Notes: generated by a model from the sequence alone, not told the origin. 64,000 bases of DNA from Diphasiastrum complanatum (GCA_029204225.1 CM055101.1:46239906-46303905); one strand, 5' to 3'. Numbered from the stretch's first letter, positions 23,147 through 34,478 are shown. Numbers and translations are program-made.

Positions 23147-23147
<1 letters not shown>
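22830..23147. other. Upstream region of the zinc-finger gene
   Basis: GC-richer than its surroundings from about 22,590 to 22,990, as expected for the promoter side of a host gene, then a T-rich stretch. No gene is seen. Promoter elements beyond the telo boxes are not identified. Confidence 0.4.
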
Positions 23148-23190
<43 letters not shown>

Positions 23191-23263
23191 ACCTATAAAA
23201 ACCGCAAAATACTAATGGGAGAAAAGATGACGTGTCAATCGTAGAGGCTTGGGCAAAGGCACT

Positions 23264-23295
<32 letters not shown>

Positions 23296-23366
23296 ACCTA
23301 TAAAAACCGCAAAATACTAATGGGAGAAAAGATGACGTGTCAATCGCAAAGGCTTGGGCAAAGGCA
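23148..23366 (+). repeat. AT satellite with 105-base tandem duplication
   Basis: A (TA)n tract at about 23,148-23,187 leads into a segment TGTAACCTATAAAAACCGC..., and after a second (TA)n tract (23,263-23,291) the same segment returns at 23,292 with one or two changes (for example CGTAGAGG against CGCAAAGG). The period is 105 bases. Confidence 0.9.
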
Positions 23367-23539
23367 CTGGCCAGGTTTCTTTGACTAAAAATCTTAATTT
23401 TAAATTTAAAAAACAAAACCATGTCGTTGTAGTTGAGCTTGGGACCCAATTTTCTATGTGCAAGACTTGCTCTTGTTGGCCTTGTTGCCCTCAACAATAT
23501 GCAAGTTGTGTGTGTGTGTTGAACCTAACAATGCTAAAC

Positions 23540-23547
23540 AATATATA

Positions 23548-23581
<34 letters not shown>
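23540..23581 (+). repeat. AT dinucleotide tract
   Basis: An (AT)n run with one interruption (ATCT) near 23,549. It creates YIYIYI-type spurious reading frames on both strands. Confidence 0.9.
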
Positions 23582-23583
<2 letters not shown>

Positions 23584-23654
23584 AGTAAAGAGTGCCCGTT
23601 GTTGACGAGCAATGGAGGCCGATCTAGGTGGCGGCCGATGATTTGGATGATGGC

Positions 23655-24080
23655 CGATCTCGAGTCTTTGGAAAAATTCAAGTCCTTGAAAAGTTCGAGT
23701 CTTTTGAAAACTTCGACTTGACAGTACAAAGGGTCCTTCAATCCTTCGAAAAAATTGGAGTTGACAGTTCGATCCTTCGGAAAAATTCGAGTCTTTGGAA
23801 AAATTTGAGTCTTCGGAAAAATTCGAGTCGTCGAAAAAATTCAAGATGTTCCAAAAAACTGATCCATTGGAAAAATTTCGAGTAATTTGAAAAATTCGAG
23901 TATTGGAAAATTTGAGTCATTGAAAAAATTCAATCATATAGAAAAATTCGAGTCTTTACAAAAAATCGAGTCGGTCTCCAAAAATTCAAGTCTCCAAAAA
24001 TTCGAGTCTCCAACAAAATTCGAGTCTCCAAAAATTCGAGTTGGCCTAATTTCGAGTCTCCAAAAATTCGAGTCGGCCTA
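23655..24080 (+). repeat. Minisatellite with unit AAAAATTCGAGTC(N)n
   Basis: About 25 degenerate repeats of a 13-19 base unit whose core is AAAATTCGAGTC, separated by TTTGG, TTCGG or TCC spacers. Early units carry TTTGG spacers and late units (after about 23,960) carry CTCCA spacers, so the array has two sub-families. The long frames on both strands (FSEDSNFSKDSNF and similar) follow from the repeat and are not genes. Confidence 0.9.
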
Positions 24081-24354
24081 CAACAAATAAATTATACATC
24101 AAACTACGTTTTGATTGAAACTTACCAAAAGAAACTTCTAAATTTAAATTCGTCTAAACATTAAACTTCATAAACATGTATGATAAACACAAAAAAGTCT
24201 ATGCCAATTATAAAGTTTACACTTGAAACTGATAAACACAACTCTCTTATTTCTAATTAGTATAGTTCAATCTATTCAGTATCAAAGTTCAAAGCGTATT
24301 GGTAACTCAAATCATGATGATCACTCTTTCTCCTCCTCTTCTACTTTTTTTAGA

Positions 24355-24958
24355 AAGAAGATAAGACAAAGTTCAAGTGCTTTTATTGTGAGATAAAGGG
24401 TCATTTTGCTAATGAATGTCATAAGAAGAAAAGAGAGCAAGGTGAGAGGCAAGAAAATCTAGTAATAGAGCATAGCATTTGTGAAACTCTTGTTATGACT
24501 TCAAGTTTGCTTGCACATATAAATGGAAATGATCCTTGGTGGTGCAGCCTCATCTCACATGACAAGACATAAGGAATACTTTTGTCTTATGAGGGAGAGA
24601 GCAACATCATCTATATTGCAAATGATGGACAATGTGCCATCAAAGGCATAGGCACAATTCCTATTTCTCTTTCAACAAATAGAAAAGCTAATCTTGAAAA
24701 TGTATTGTACATACCTTCAATCACTAAGAACTTGCTTAGTATTAACAAAGGGCTTGATGTTGAGTTCATTGGAGATGCTTGTTTGATAAGTAAATGTGGA
24801 TCCTTAATTGCTCAAGGAAGGAGGCATGGGAAGCTTTTCAAACTGGATGCATGTGTGATCTCTAAGCATGAAGGATGTATGGCTAGCAAACAATTGATAA
24901 ACCAAGAAGTTTGGCATAAGAGGTTGGGCCATCCCAATTTCAAATCTTTGGAGGTAAT
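24355..24958 (+). pseudogene. Copia element 2: gag zinc knuckle to GAG-pre-integrase
   Basis: A plus-strand copia fragment. A zinc knuckle KCFYCEIKGHFANEC (24,377 on) is followed by a lysine-rich segment, a degenerate protease (a TAA interrupts near 24,569 and the DSGAS box is lost), and then LENVLYIPSITKNLLSINKG and EVWHKRLGHPN of the GAG-pre-integrase domain. It stops abruptly at 24,958 where an LTR begins. The C-terminal integrase of what may be the same element resumes at 27,424. Confidence 0.8.
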
Positions 24959-25438
24959 TGTTAAAATTGGCAAAAGCTAACGTGATCAAATCTTGTAAAT
25001 ACCATTATGACTAGTACATATCATCATTAGACATGTGTGGAGCCTGTTCTCACATGTGAAATAAATGCATTTATCATTTAGATGAGTCATATAGGTTGTA
25101 GTGGCTCATTTGGCCATAATTGACAAGAAAGCTAAATCTTGGTTTTGTGGCATTTTTTGAGTAATCTCTCTATTTGTCTTGTGTTTTTATGCATTGATTC
25201 TAGGCTTAGTGTACTTCATTCTCTGCTGGTAGTCTGTACTCTGACAGGTCCTCACACGTGTGAAACCAGCAAGTACAAGTTTTGATCATATTTGATTGTT
25301 CTTGTTAGATTTGCTGATGTAGATTTGATCAATGCTATCTAATCTTGTGTAGATTGGTAGATCAACCTAATCTAACACCCAATCACACTTGTGGATCTGA
25401 TTTGGATCCATTCTTGGTCCTTTTTGCTGTACTTTGAC
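24959..25438 (+). repeat. 5' LTR of a non-autonomous LTR element
   Basis: It begins TGTTAAAATTGGCAAAAGC, and its first 119 bases recur at 27,302 with few changes. It is followed at once by a primer site (25440-25452). It carries a CACACGTGTG palindrome at 25253-25262. The exact 3' end is uncertain because the bases before the primer site are ACTTTGACT and not CA. Confidence 0.75.
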
Positions 25439-25439
25439 T

Positions 25440-25452
25440 TGGTATCAGAGCC
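25440..25452 (+). other. Primer binding site of the non-autonomous element
   Basis: TGGTATCAGAGCC matches the standard plant initiator tRNA-Met primer site exactly over 12 bases, fixing the element's orientation as plus and the end of its 5' LTR within a few bases. Confidence 0.85.
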
Positions 25453-27301
25453 AAGTACAAGTGCATGTAAGGCATTGATCTAAACTATACCCAAATTGGC
25501 AGGTTTTTGGAAACAAGCTAATATTGAGGTAGTGAGGTTGAATGGATAGCTAGAACCATCATATTTGTACCAAATCTTGTTGTGGGCTGCAGGTGTACTT
25601 TCCACACGTGTGGGGCCATACAAGACCTGTTTTGGACAGTAAAATTCAGTTTGGTGCATTTTGAGCTTCATACACCCAATTTTGAGTCAATTTAGTGCAT
25701 TTTTCAAGCTTTCACTTGCATTGTTTCTATTCCATTGATTTGTTCTTGGTTTAGATCAATCATATAGATGGATTAAAGCTTGTTTACAGTACATTGAAGT
25801 TGATTCTCTGATTTTTTAAGTGTACATTGAAGTTGAGAGAGAAAGAGTGCTATAAACCAAAGATTAAGGAGTGATTTGCAAGGGGAGTGATTGAAATCCA
25901 TTATACCTTCATTCTAGATTTGTTCAAGAGTGAAAGGGTCGAGTCTAGAAGAATCTAAATGCTAGAAGACACTCTTGGATCAGTCCTCCAAGTGAAATCT
26001 TAGTAAATTTCTAAAGCACAAACACTCATAAAGGCAAAATCTACCTCTACAAGGTGATAAGAATTGTTGGCAAGTACTAGGAGAAAAATTTGAGATCCAA
26101 GTCACATTGTTCACCCCTACTCAAGTGTGTGAGTGTGTTTTTTGGCTTGAATTAAAGTCATAAAGGTGAGTGAGGCATATGTGTTGTGGTTGATCCAAAT
26201 TTTTCAAGAGATCCTTCCTTTGTAGAGGCCAAGAACTAGTAACTCAATTTTTGAGTTTGGTGGAAAAATTGTCTTGTTCATTGTGATCAAATCTTGCTAA
26301 GTGGCATTAGCTCTTTGTAAGCACATATCTTAGTGAGAGAGAAGCATCACATTTCTGAAAATTTGAATTTCATTCCAACTCTAAAGAGGTAGAGTCATTG
26401 GTACTTGGTGGAGTCCAATAGGGGTGAATGAATTCAATTTTTTTGAGCAATATTTTGACATTATATGTATGAAACTCAAATAAGTTCTATTCAACTTTCT
26501 TTGTGAGAGTGTGAGGGTCAAGTTGTGATCCCATTAGGAGTTTAGAATAGGGAGGAGTCCATATTTGAGTGTTCATGCATGGTTGGGATCTTTGTGAATC
26601 TCTAGATGTCTAAATTTGAAGCTTGGTGAAAAATTATTGACAAAGATTGTTATCAAACCATTTCATGTCCGTCCCAAATCTCAAGAGTGATATTCTTTGG
26701 GTCAAGAGGGATTCCAAAAGGGGTGATTGGATCTGATCTTTGTGTGTTTGGATCAAGTATACATGTCAAGTTTCTCATGCTTGCTTCTCTTATGTCATTT
26801 GGTGAATCAATTTGCTTTAGTGAGACATAATGATTTGAAATTGATTTTAGATCAATTAGAAAGCAAATGGTTATTTCATCAAATGTATGCTCTTGAGTCT
26901 TGCAAGAGCAAGAGTGAGTTGTCCACTCATAGTGTGAAAAATTGTCTTTTTTTATGTATTGAGGCAATTTGTAAACTCTTTATGAGAGTAAGTGAATCAT
27001 CCTCTAAGAAAACTTATCTCCATAATGAAGTATCTAGCCTCATTAGATCTGAGATTAGCATGGTAACCAAGCATGAAGATATTATACAAACTCTTTGTTA
27101 TTATAGCATGCATAGTCTTGCCAATGTTGATGAGGCTAAGTCTCGAGATCTTGGTAACATGATGTTGGATCTTTGTGATCCTTATGAGTCAAGGACTCTT
27201 TATTTTCTCATGGAGTTTTAGCTATTTTCAAGGAGGCAATTCAGCTGATGGAGTCAAGCTTAACATCGTCATGCTTTTATCAAGTTAGTTTTGAGGAGGA
27301 G
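25453..27301 (+). mobile_element. Internal region of the non-autonomous LTR element
   Basis: About 1.85 kb between primer site and polypurine tract (TTTTGAGGAGGAG, 27289-27301) without any gag or pol homology. Most of it is non-coding, and it holds another CACACGTGTG at 25603-25612. The only long frame is 26727-27221 (164 residues), which is not recognised. Its second half (VDEAKSRDLGNMMLDLCDPY) looks protein-like while the first half is hydrophobic and less convincing. The layout is that of a LARD-type element moved by proteins made elsewhere. Confidence 0.65.
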
Positions 27302-27420
27302 TGTTAAAATTGGCAAAAGCTAACTTGATCAAATCTTGTAAATACCATTATGACTAGTACATATCATCATTAGACATGTGTGAAGCCTGTTACCACATGT
27401 GAAATAAATGCATTTATCAT
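27302..27420 (+). repeat. Truncated 3' LTR of the non-autonomous element
   Basis: The 119 bases from TGTTAAAATTGG match the 5' LTR (24959-25077) with a handful of changes, such as TGTGTGAAGCC against TGTGTGGAGCC. Similarity ends at 27,420, where copia integrase-like sequence resumes. The remaining 360 bases of the LTR are missing. Confidence 0.85.
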
Positions 27421-27423
27421 TAT

Positions 27424-28203
27424 TTTGAAATACATGCAAATATTCCTAAGTATTTTTGGGGGGAAGCTTTAGCATGTGCTAACTACCTCTGTAACAGGTG
27501 GACAAGTACTTCTTTGGATGGTAAAACTCCTTTTGAGGTCCTTTACGGTACAAGGCCGAGTGTCAATCATTGTAGGATCTTTGATTGTACTTGTTTTGTC
27601 AACATCACTCTTGATGATAGAACTTAAAAAGATCCTTCATCAAAGAAGGGTGTGTTTGTTGGGTATAGTGAAGTAAGCAAGACTTAGAAAGTCTACATTC
27701 CTTCAACAAGAAAAGTTCTCATTTCAAGAGATGTATCTTTGAAGAAGGCAATGTACCAAAGAAAGTTGATGTTGATGAAACTAACAATCTTCATGTTGTT
27801 TCTCCTAACTTTTTTGATGGTGATGGATCTATGGATGATGATGGTGGAGATGCCTCTCGAAGTCAAGCTCCAAGAAGATCCTCAAGCCAAAGGAAAAAGC
27901 CAACAAGGCTTACATATGATTAGAAGGGTTGTGAAAAGTACAAACTTGGCTTTACTCACATGTTTTGATACATCTTCTTGTGTGGATGACGTTATGCATA
28001 TGCATGGTTGTCTTCATGAAATGGATGTCATTTATGGTTTTGGAAAACAGGTTTTGGTCAATGGTTTTGATGATCAAGAGGAAGATCAAGAGGTTGATCT
28101 TAATGAGCTTCATCAACACCAATTGGAAATTGGCAATTTGGAGCTAGTCAAGAGCATCAAAGAAGAATCAAATGGGCAAGGCACTAAGGATCTAATTTTT
28201 TAG
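27424..28203 (+). pseudogene. Copia element 2: integrase C-terminus and linker
   Basis: The frame reads IPKYFWGEALACANYLCNR, DGKTPFEVLYGTRPSVNH and KKGVFVGYSE, which is the end of a copia integrase just before RT, with a stop after LDDRT and another after SEVSKT. The acidic linker continues to 28,203 in another frame (DDQEEDQEVDLNELHQHQLE) but RT itself is absent. About 600 bases of integrase core between this and the fragment ending at 24,958 are missing. Confidence 0.75.
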
Positions 28204-28859
28204 GATATTGAAGACTCAAGTAAAGGCAAAGGAGCATCAAGGATGTCTTGTTCAAACCTACTTTACTCATCTAACTTTATGTTTGAGCTATGTTATGTCA
28301 ATGTGTGGAAATTGTCAAAATTTGGTGAATCTATGATCATCTTTTTGTATCCAATGGATCTTGAAAAAGGACTAGTGCTATCTACTAGTTACATGGAGCT
28401 GGCTTAGCATTATTGTTGTACTCTGTTACTCATGGATTTCCAAGGCTTGATGGTTCTTCATGGCAAGAAGGCAATGGAGGCTCATTCATGGTGGATTTTG
28501 ACACATACATTTCACAAGAAGTGAAATATGGAGAAGACATGCAAGAAAACATTCATCACTTTCATTTATTACATGTTTGATGCTATTTTTTTTTTTACAA
28601 AGATTTCAAAGGTGGAAACATGGAGGAATCATTCCATTCTCATTCTATGTTATTCTTCATGTACTAGTTTCATCTTAAAATGTAAAATTGATGTAAAAAA
28701 TAGTGAAACATCCAATATATGGACACTATTATCTATATCAATTATGAGGTTTATTGTTTTGTACATATTAGGATCATTGAGAGGAGATCTATCCTTAAGA
28801 TGAAAATCATTCTTAAGTTAGATCAAAGTAGTGTTGTAAAACTAGCAAGTAAAGTTGAA

Positions 28860-29105
28860 GAGGGAGTGTGAAAATTGTCAACATTTTGTTTAGGGTTAGC
28901 TGGTAAAGCAATGGCATTTTGATTATGACAAAATAGGATTGTTGGAACATATTGATTTAGACTGATATCTGAAAGAAAGTTTCTCAACCATACTGCTTCC
29001 TTTGTAGCTTGAGAGGCTGCGATATACTCTAATTCAGTGGAAGATAGAGCTATATCCAACGACAAAAGAGCAAAGTGGCTACATATTGCCAGATTTGGAC
29101 TAGTG
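28860..29105 (-). pseudogene. Copia RNase H fragment
   Basis: Minus-strand frame with IALSSTELEYIAASQATKEA and WLRNFLSDI, the last conserved part of copia RNase H, then HNQNAIAL for the usual DNQSAI box. Only about 80 residues are kept. It faces away from the plus-strand copia fragment that ends at 28,203, so it is a separate remnant. Confidence 0.8.
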
Positions 29106-29187
29106 TCAAACACATAAAGAATCAGTCAAACTCCTGGATCCACAACCTCTCTAGCGCCATCAGCTCTTCCTACAAAGTAAGACCTCG

Positions 29188-29790
29188 TTGACACGGTATA
29201 TCGAAGCTCCCTCCTATATGCGCACAAATCCTTATTACTATCCAGTAGCGAGGCGAGAACCGTTTCCTACCACCAAGGTCAAGAATAGGATATTTTGGCC
29301 CAAGCTCACAGGCGTTGATACTGGCAACTTAGTCGAAGACATGGTTACCAATTGCCGTGTATTTTACCATAAGCACCATGGCAACCCTGATCGCGACGTT
29401 AAATATTTTGAGGACGATTGCGGCCTGGTAGCATTTCTGACATAACTCAAAGGTTTTTGGGATCAAGGGCTACCCCCAATAAACCATTGTGAACGCAAGA
29501 AGACCACATCAGCGTAGCAAGGCTTTATTATCACGCTGCACTAACATCAGCCCTGCACGTTGATATGGTGGAGCTATGGAAAACCCACAACTTTCTACAA
29601 GGTATGCTCCATTATTACAAACCCATGCCCTTCCTGAACAAACTACAGTGGCAAATGATAGAGGGCATCGACACTACTGTAACAATCTACCACTCCCGAC
29701 AACAACAGTCTCGCCTACAAGAAGCACAGAAAATACAAGAAGAAAAGGCTTCGATTGGTGTGGGACCACCAATCCAATAAGGAGGCGGAT
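29188..29790 (+). pseudogene. Unrecognised frames upstream of a 3' LTR
   Basis: Two frames (29188-29445 and 29565-29780) are separated by stops and not recognised. The first has VDTGNLVEDMVTNCRVFYHK; the second has KTHNFLQGMLHYYKPMPFLN and a glutamine-rich helix (SRQQQSRLQEAQKIQEEKA). They end at a purine-rich stretch (AAGGAGGCGGATAA) next to an LTR start at 29793, so they are likely the 3' end of an LTR element's internal region. Confidence 0.35.
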
Positions 29791-29792
29791 AA

Positions 29793-30280
29793 TGTTAGCA
29801 TCTGTGCTAACACAAAAAAAATAAAAAAGAGAGAAATAAAACTCTCCACATACGAGTGTTTGTTAATAAACTTCCACCATGGCATGTGTTTGTAAGCCCA
29901 TGAATAGAAGCTTAAAAAATAATAAAATAGCTTAAACTTTTATTTAGAACTTAGACTTAGGAAACTTAAGATTAGAAATATTTTATCTTAAGTTTTTTTA
30001 AGTTAAGAAACTTTGAAGTTCTAAATCCTAAGTTGGAAATTCTAGAAAGGCTAGAAATAGATTAGTTCCATAAGTTAGTGGATACTTATGAAAGACTCTC
30101 CTTGTCACAAAAGGAGAGGTATTTGCCTTGTAAATAACACTTTTGAGATTAAGCTATCAAGTTCTCTATTTTTACAATTATCTCTCTATTTCATTTGTGA
30201 CCCTTTGGGAAGGCGCATAGCTTGAGGGAAGGTGCTCTCCAGATCAATGCTTAATCTTCAATAGATAACTTTTTAAGAGG
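29793..30280 (+). repeat. LTR with TGTTAGCATCTGTGCTAA start
   Basis: It starts TGTTAGCATCTGTGCTAACA after a polypurine-like tract. The same 18-base start occurs in reverse at 32,843. The body is AT-rich and non-coding. The 3' boundary is not fixed; another LTR family begins at 30,293. Confidence 0.55.
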
Positions 30281-30292
30281 AGTGTGAGAAAT

Positions 30293-31005
30293 GCAAAAAG
30301 GTTATCTATGTTAGTTGTAGGGGTCTTACACCTTTCTTATGTCAATCATCTTGGTGTAGGATGTTGATAGGGTCAAATTTGGCATAGATGGCAAATTGAC
30401 CAATTCAACATGTAATGCCATTATTGAGCCAAAGTAGTGTAGGAGATAAAACTCGAGCTAAATGGATAGTAGACAAGTGTAGTAATTTTGTTTGATGAAT
30501 TTCAAGAGGTTCAATAGGATTTAGAGGTGGAACCACCAATAGGATTTTAGATATGCTTGAGAATGGTCCAATAGAATCAAGAGGTGAATGGATCAATGGT
30601 CCAATAGGATTAAGAGGTGGTAAAGGTGTGGTCCAATCATGTTTGAGCATTGTGTTAGCTCGTGGATCTATAGCATCATTGTACTTCTCATTTTGATCTA
30701 AGTAATTTGGAGATCTTGTGGATTTTGAGTCTAAGTGTTTTCTTAGCATTCTCTCTCTACCCGAGAGCTATTTGTAGGATTCTCTCTCTACCCAAGGAGA
30801 GGAGCTTAATTTTACTTAGTTTTATTTTGGAACACTTCCCACACGTGTGTATGTACTTTGGAAGTGAGTTAATGCATGTAGTAGTGTGTTTTTGCCATTA
30901 AGTTCATGATTGATCTTGAATTTCAATTTAGTCTTGAACATTGTGCATCCACACACCTTAGGAGATCATAATCACATGTGGTGGACACTCCACACGTGTG
31001 AAATT
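30293..31005 (+). repeat. LTR of TGTGAGAAATG family, copy 1
   Basis: Begins TGTGAGAAATGC after TTTTAAGAGGAG (polypurine). It shares the block GGTGTAGGATGTTGATAGGG and the next 25 bases with the copies at 41,027 and 58,667, and the CTCTCTACCCGAGAGCT and CACTTCCCACA blocks with the copy at 41,027. CACACGTGTG palindromes lie at 30840-30849 and 30991-31000. The end is approximate. Confidence 0.7.
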
Positions 31006-31120
31006 CACAAATTTGGCTTTTTCCAAATGCCTTAATTTCTTAAGCAATAAATTGTTTTTCCTTTCTCATGAAATGTGTCAATAATCTTTGTGTAATCAGC
31101 CATGTGAGATGACCAAAAGG

Positions 31121-31939
31121 TTATCTGAAAAGAAAAAACAAAAACACGCAGTTCTTTGTTATGAAGTATATGTGAAATATTTGAAATAGCACTCTAGTAA
31201 AAATTAAAAGATGCTGACACCAAATTATTTTTTCGTCAAATCCATCTGCAACGATTAGTACGTCTCGATTTGAATAATTTGGTCCAACTTCAATCATTGT
31301 AATAGCTATTGTTGCTAGCAATGCGGGCTCGTTTCTTCCAAGATTTTGCTATATGTTTTTTTTTTTTGCAATTTTTATAGAACTTTTGAAGACTAATCTC
31401 GAAAAAAAAAAATTTGAAACAAGTGTTGAATTGTGGTAGTTTTGTAATAATTGTAGATGGTTGCAAAATGAGAGTGTAATTTGAGCTTTCTCCTTCACCT
31501 TTTGAATTTTTGTCAACCACCACAAAATCTCTAATTTAAACACAATAAAAGAAAAATTCAAGTCTGCATATTTGTGAAGATAATTCTTGTCAAAGAGGAG
31601 TGTGATTGTGTCATTGCCGCTTTCGTCAGTCAAATCAAATTTTAAATATTTGTCATATGTGGTTGTACTGTTCCAATTGCCATACTTCACCTAAATTTGA
31701 CCCACAAATAAATCACATCTAGTATTGGGATGCACGTCATATGTTTGAATTGCTTGATCTCGAAATAAATGCGTTTCAGTTTCAGAGGTATCTCCATAAA
31801 AATGGCATGCATTATCAAAGTCTTGGAGAAATCGGACGGGGTTAGATTCTCCATCATACTTTGGTGCATCAATACGTGGAATTCTGCATTCTAGTCGTGG
31901 AGGAGCCAGATTAGAAGATTCAACACAGTCCCGAGACAT
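31121..31939 (-). pseudogene. Retroelement gag fragment joined to an OB-fold-like segment
   Basis: On the minus strand 31939-31691 reads RIDAPKYDGESNPVRFLQDF then a GDTSETE helix, typical of the N-terminal part of a Ty3-type gag. After a stop at 31,691 the next frame gives VKYGNWNSTTTYDKYLKFDL and TDESGNDTITLLFDKNYL. Its pattern (strand, turn, DESG, strand, F-D) recalls a replication protein A OB fold; this is a weak match made by eye. Further frames to 31,290 are low-complexity. The region is broken by stops and a frameshift. Confidence 0.4.
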
Positions 31940-32790
31940 GATGCATAGTGTAGGGGAGAATACAGATGATCAAGTCAGTGTTGTACTTGGTAAAAAGATA
32001 GTTTGCTTGCAGAATGGAGAGTGTAGGACAAAACCTGGTCTTTTTGGTTGTAATAGAATCCGTTGATAGGCTCAGAAATCGTGGAGAGGCAAATAAATCG
32101 AACTGTAAGACTCGCGAATTCTGGCAAGGAGTGCTGTTTGTCAGAATATTGATTTTTTTATAGTTTTAGGAAAAAATTGTACTGTCAGAATTCGCGGGTG
32201 GGACATGGAATTTGTACTCACGAAGGACGATTTCATAGGCTAAATGGCGATTTCTAATACAGAGGGTTTACTGACAGATAGGAAATATGGAAAAAAAATA
32301 TGACTTTCTGACAGAAAACTAGCAAAATCTCTGAGATAGAATTTGCGGAGCTGTTGGAGGATTGATCTTGATTAGATCTAGCCTCAATGAAGCCAGCAAA
32401 TTCTAGGACAAAGATTTGGGTGAGAAATAAGGGATTTTGACATTATATCAAGCTGTTTTCTCAAAATCTGATCGTGGTCAAAATTCATGGAGGTGATAAA
32501 ATGAAAGATCAGGGTCTGTTAGGGCTACAGACAGATTGACGAATTCTGATATACCTGTTTGGTTTGGAAAAAAATCACTTGGGTCACTTCTTTTCAAAGA
32601 AAATGCCCAAGTTGACTTTTTTGTTGCTCCCCCCCGGCTTGATAAGTTGCTCCGCAGCTCGTGTAGGACCTAGAGAGAAGACTTGTGCTGTGGTTGGAAG
32701 ATAGAAGACAGGCAAACAAACAAACACACAACATAGAAGCGAAAAAACCAAAGGAAAAGAAGCTAGGTAAAAAAATGCTTAAAAAGTGCG
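31940..32790 (-). other. Leader of the gag fragment, non-coding
   Basis: About 850 bases between a primer-like site (32800-32791) and the gag-like frame at 31,939. I see no gene. A CT/CA-rich patch near 32,640-32,720 makes a spurious frame (LLSSNHSTSLLSRSYTSC). Confidence 0.35.
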
Positions 32791-32843
32791 AATGGCGCCA
32801 ATGTTGGAAGTAAATCTTGTTTGAATTAGCACAGATGCTAACA
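32791..32843 (-). repeat. 42-base LTR remnant with TGGCGCC primer site
   Basis: On the minus strand 32843-32802 starts TGTTAGCATCTGTGCTAA and ends CTTCCAACA. It is followed one base later by TGGCGCCATT (32800-32791), which resembles the primer site of some plant gypsy elements. It thus joins the beginning and end of an LTR in 42 bases; the same start lies at 29793 in a longer copy. It interrupts the copia RT at 32,844. Confidence 0.5.
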
Positions 32844-34473
32844 AGTGCTGGCTTAGTTTCTTTAACTAGCTTTATACAACTTGCACAAAGAATAATGTCA
32901 TCAACATAGATAAGAAGAATGACACTATTACTATCAACTAGCTTTAAATACACGGAAGGATCATAGTCACTAAGAACAAATCCTAGTGAAATAAGAAAAG
33001 TGTTGAGTCTTGAATACCATGATCTTGGTGCTTGTCCATAAAGACTTTTGAAGAGCAAGCACACTTTGGACTCATCCTTGATGAATCCTTAAGGTTGTTC
33101 CATATAAATCTCCTCCTCAAGATAACCACTTAAAAAAGCATTGGATACATCTAATTGGAACACCTTCCATTTAAAAAAACAAGCAAGAGATATAAGAATT
33201 CTTATTGTCACCATCTTTGCAACAGGTGCAAAGGTCTCCTCATAGTCAAGGCCATGGATTTGAGCAAATCCTTTGGCACATAATCTTGTCTTGAACTTGT
33301 TGATGATGCCATCATGATTGTATTGGATCCGAAATACCCACTTGCAACCAATCACATGCTTGTTGGATGGTGGATCCACAAGCTCCCAAGTATTGCTGGT
33401 GAGCAATGCATCATACTCTTGCTTCATGGCATCATACCACTCCTTCGTATTGAGTTCCTCTTGTACATTCTTTGGCTCTTCATGAGAAACAAAAAAAGCA
33501 TAATTAGTGGAATGAAGATCCACTTGCTTGCCTTTATCAACATATGAAAGCCTCTTAGGCTCAGATCTATCGCTCATAGATCTTCTTGGTGAAAAAATCC
33601 AAGGAGACTTTTTTTCAATTCTCAGCCCTATCACATCATAATTATCTTCAATAGCAATAGTTGGTGATGCATCTATAGATGTAGATGACTTGATCTCAGC
33701 CCCTTCAAAAGATGAATGTTGATCTTCAAGGAAAATAACGTCTCTGATTTCATTAACTTGAGAAGTAGAAATCACAAAGACTCTATAAGCCTTTTTTGTA
33801 GATGAGTATCCAACCATGATTCCTTTTCATGAGGTAGGATCATCCTTCTTCCTTGTTTCCAAGGGAATATGGGCAAAGCATATGCATCCAAAAACTCTAA
33901 GGTGATCAACCTTAGGCTTCTTCAAATATAAGATCTCATATGGTGATTTTCCTCCAAGAGCTATATGTGGGAGTTTATTGCAAAGATAATTTGCACAACT
34001 TATGGCTTCTCCCCAAAAGTCTTTTGGCATAATAAGATTCTTTGTAAGCTTAAATACAAAAAGAACTTTAGTAAGAGAAAGAACTTTAGAAGATGCAAGC
34101 TTTAAGGAAATATTTTCTCAATTCCTTCAATAGGATATTCATAATCATTTGCAGTGTACATTGATTTCTTGGCTCCATCATAAGGTGCAATAGAAGAGAA
34201 AGAGTCATTGGAGCTACACATATGTGAAGAGGCTCCACTATCAATATACCATAATCCATCCTTCTTGAAAGGAAATGATGAGAAACTAGAGACCATAAGA
34301 GATTCCTCTCCATCACTTGCAATAGTGTCTTCCTTCTCATTGGTGATGTTGGCTTGCTTGAGTTTATTCTTCTTCTTGAAGTAATTGGTGGCATAAGCCT
34401 TTTTTGCCACAATAAAAGCACTTGATCTTCTTCTTCTTGAGCTTAGATATAGAAGAACTTGAGGAGTCGTCGT
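32844..34473 (-). pseudogene. Copia element 3: protease, integrase end and RT (3' part)
   Basis: Minus strand, running on from 57,710-58,340 across the large insertion. From 34,473 it reads an acidic/serine stretch, a damaged knuckle (KCFYCGKKG, then a frameshift), the protease active site WYIDSGASSHMC (34,250), then a deletion of the integrase core, and the integrase end MPKDFWGEAISCANYLCNK (34,030). RT follows at 33,817-33,089 (CKWVFRIQYNHDG, ETFAPVAK, DVSNAFLSGYLEEEIYMEQP) with a stop, and then at 33,064 with an intact LIYVDDIIL box. KSLYG is followed at once by QAPRSW, lacking the usual LK. It is cut at 32,844 within RT; RNase H is missing. Confidence 0.88.
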
Positions 34474-34478
34474 CCTCC
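34474..34478. other. Target-site duplication CCTCC, left copy
   Basis: CCTCC lies directly before the LTR start at 34479 and directly after the LTR end at 57709 (57710-57714). Removing 34,479-57,709 and one CCTCC joins the two halves of the copia gag in one frame, so this is a true insertion footprint. Confidence 0.9.

Noticed and set aside
23655-24080. Possible CRISPR array
   Set aside because: Spacers are only 3-7 bases, the repeats are degenerate, and the setting is a plant nuclear genome.
23491-24090. Frames such as FSEDSNFSKDSNF and KNSSLWKNLSLRKN on both strands
   Set aside because: They follow from the minisatellite unit and are open on both strands because the unit lacks stops.
26653-26967. 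104-residue minus-strand frame
   Set aside because: It overlaps the better plus-strand frame of the non-autonomous element and has no motif.
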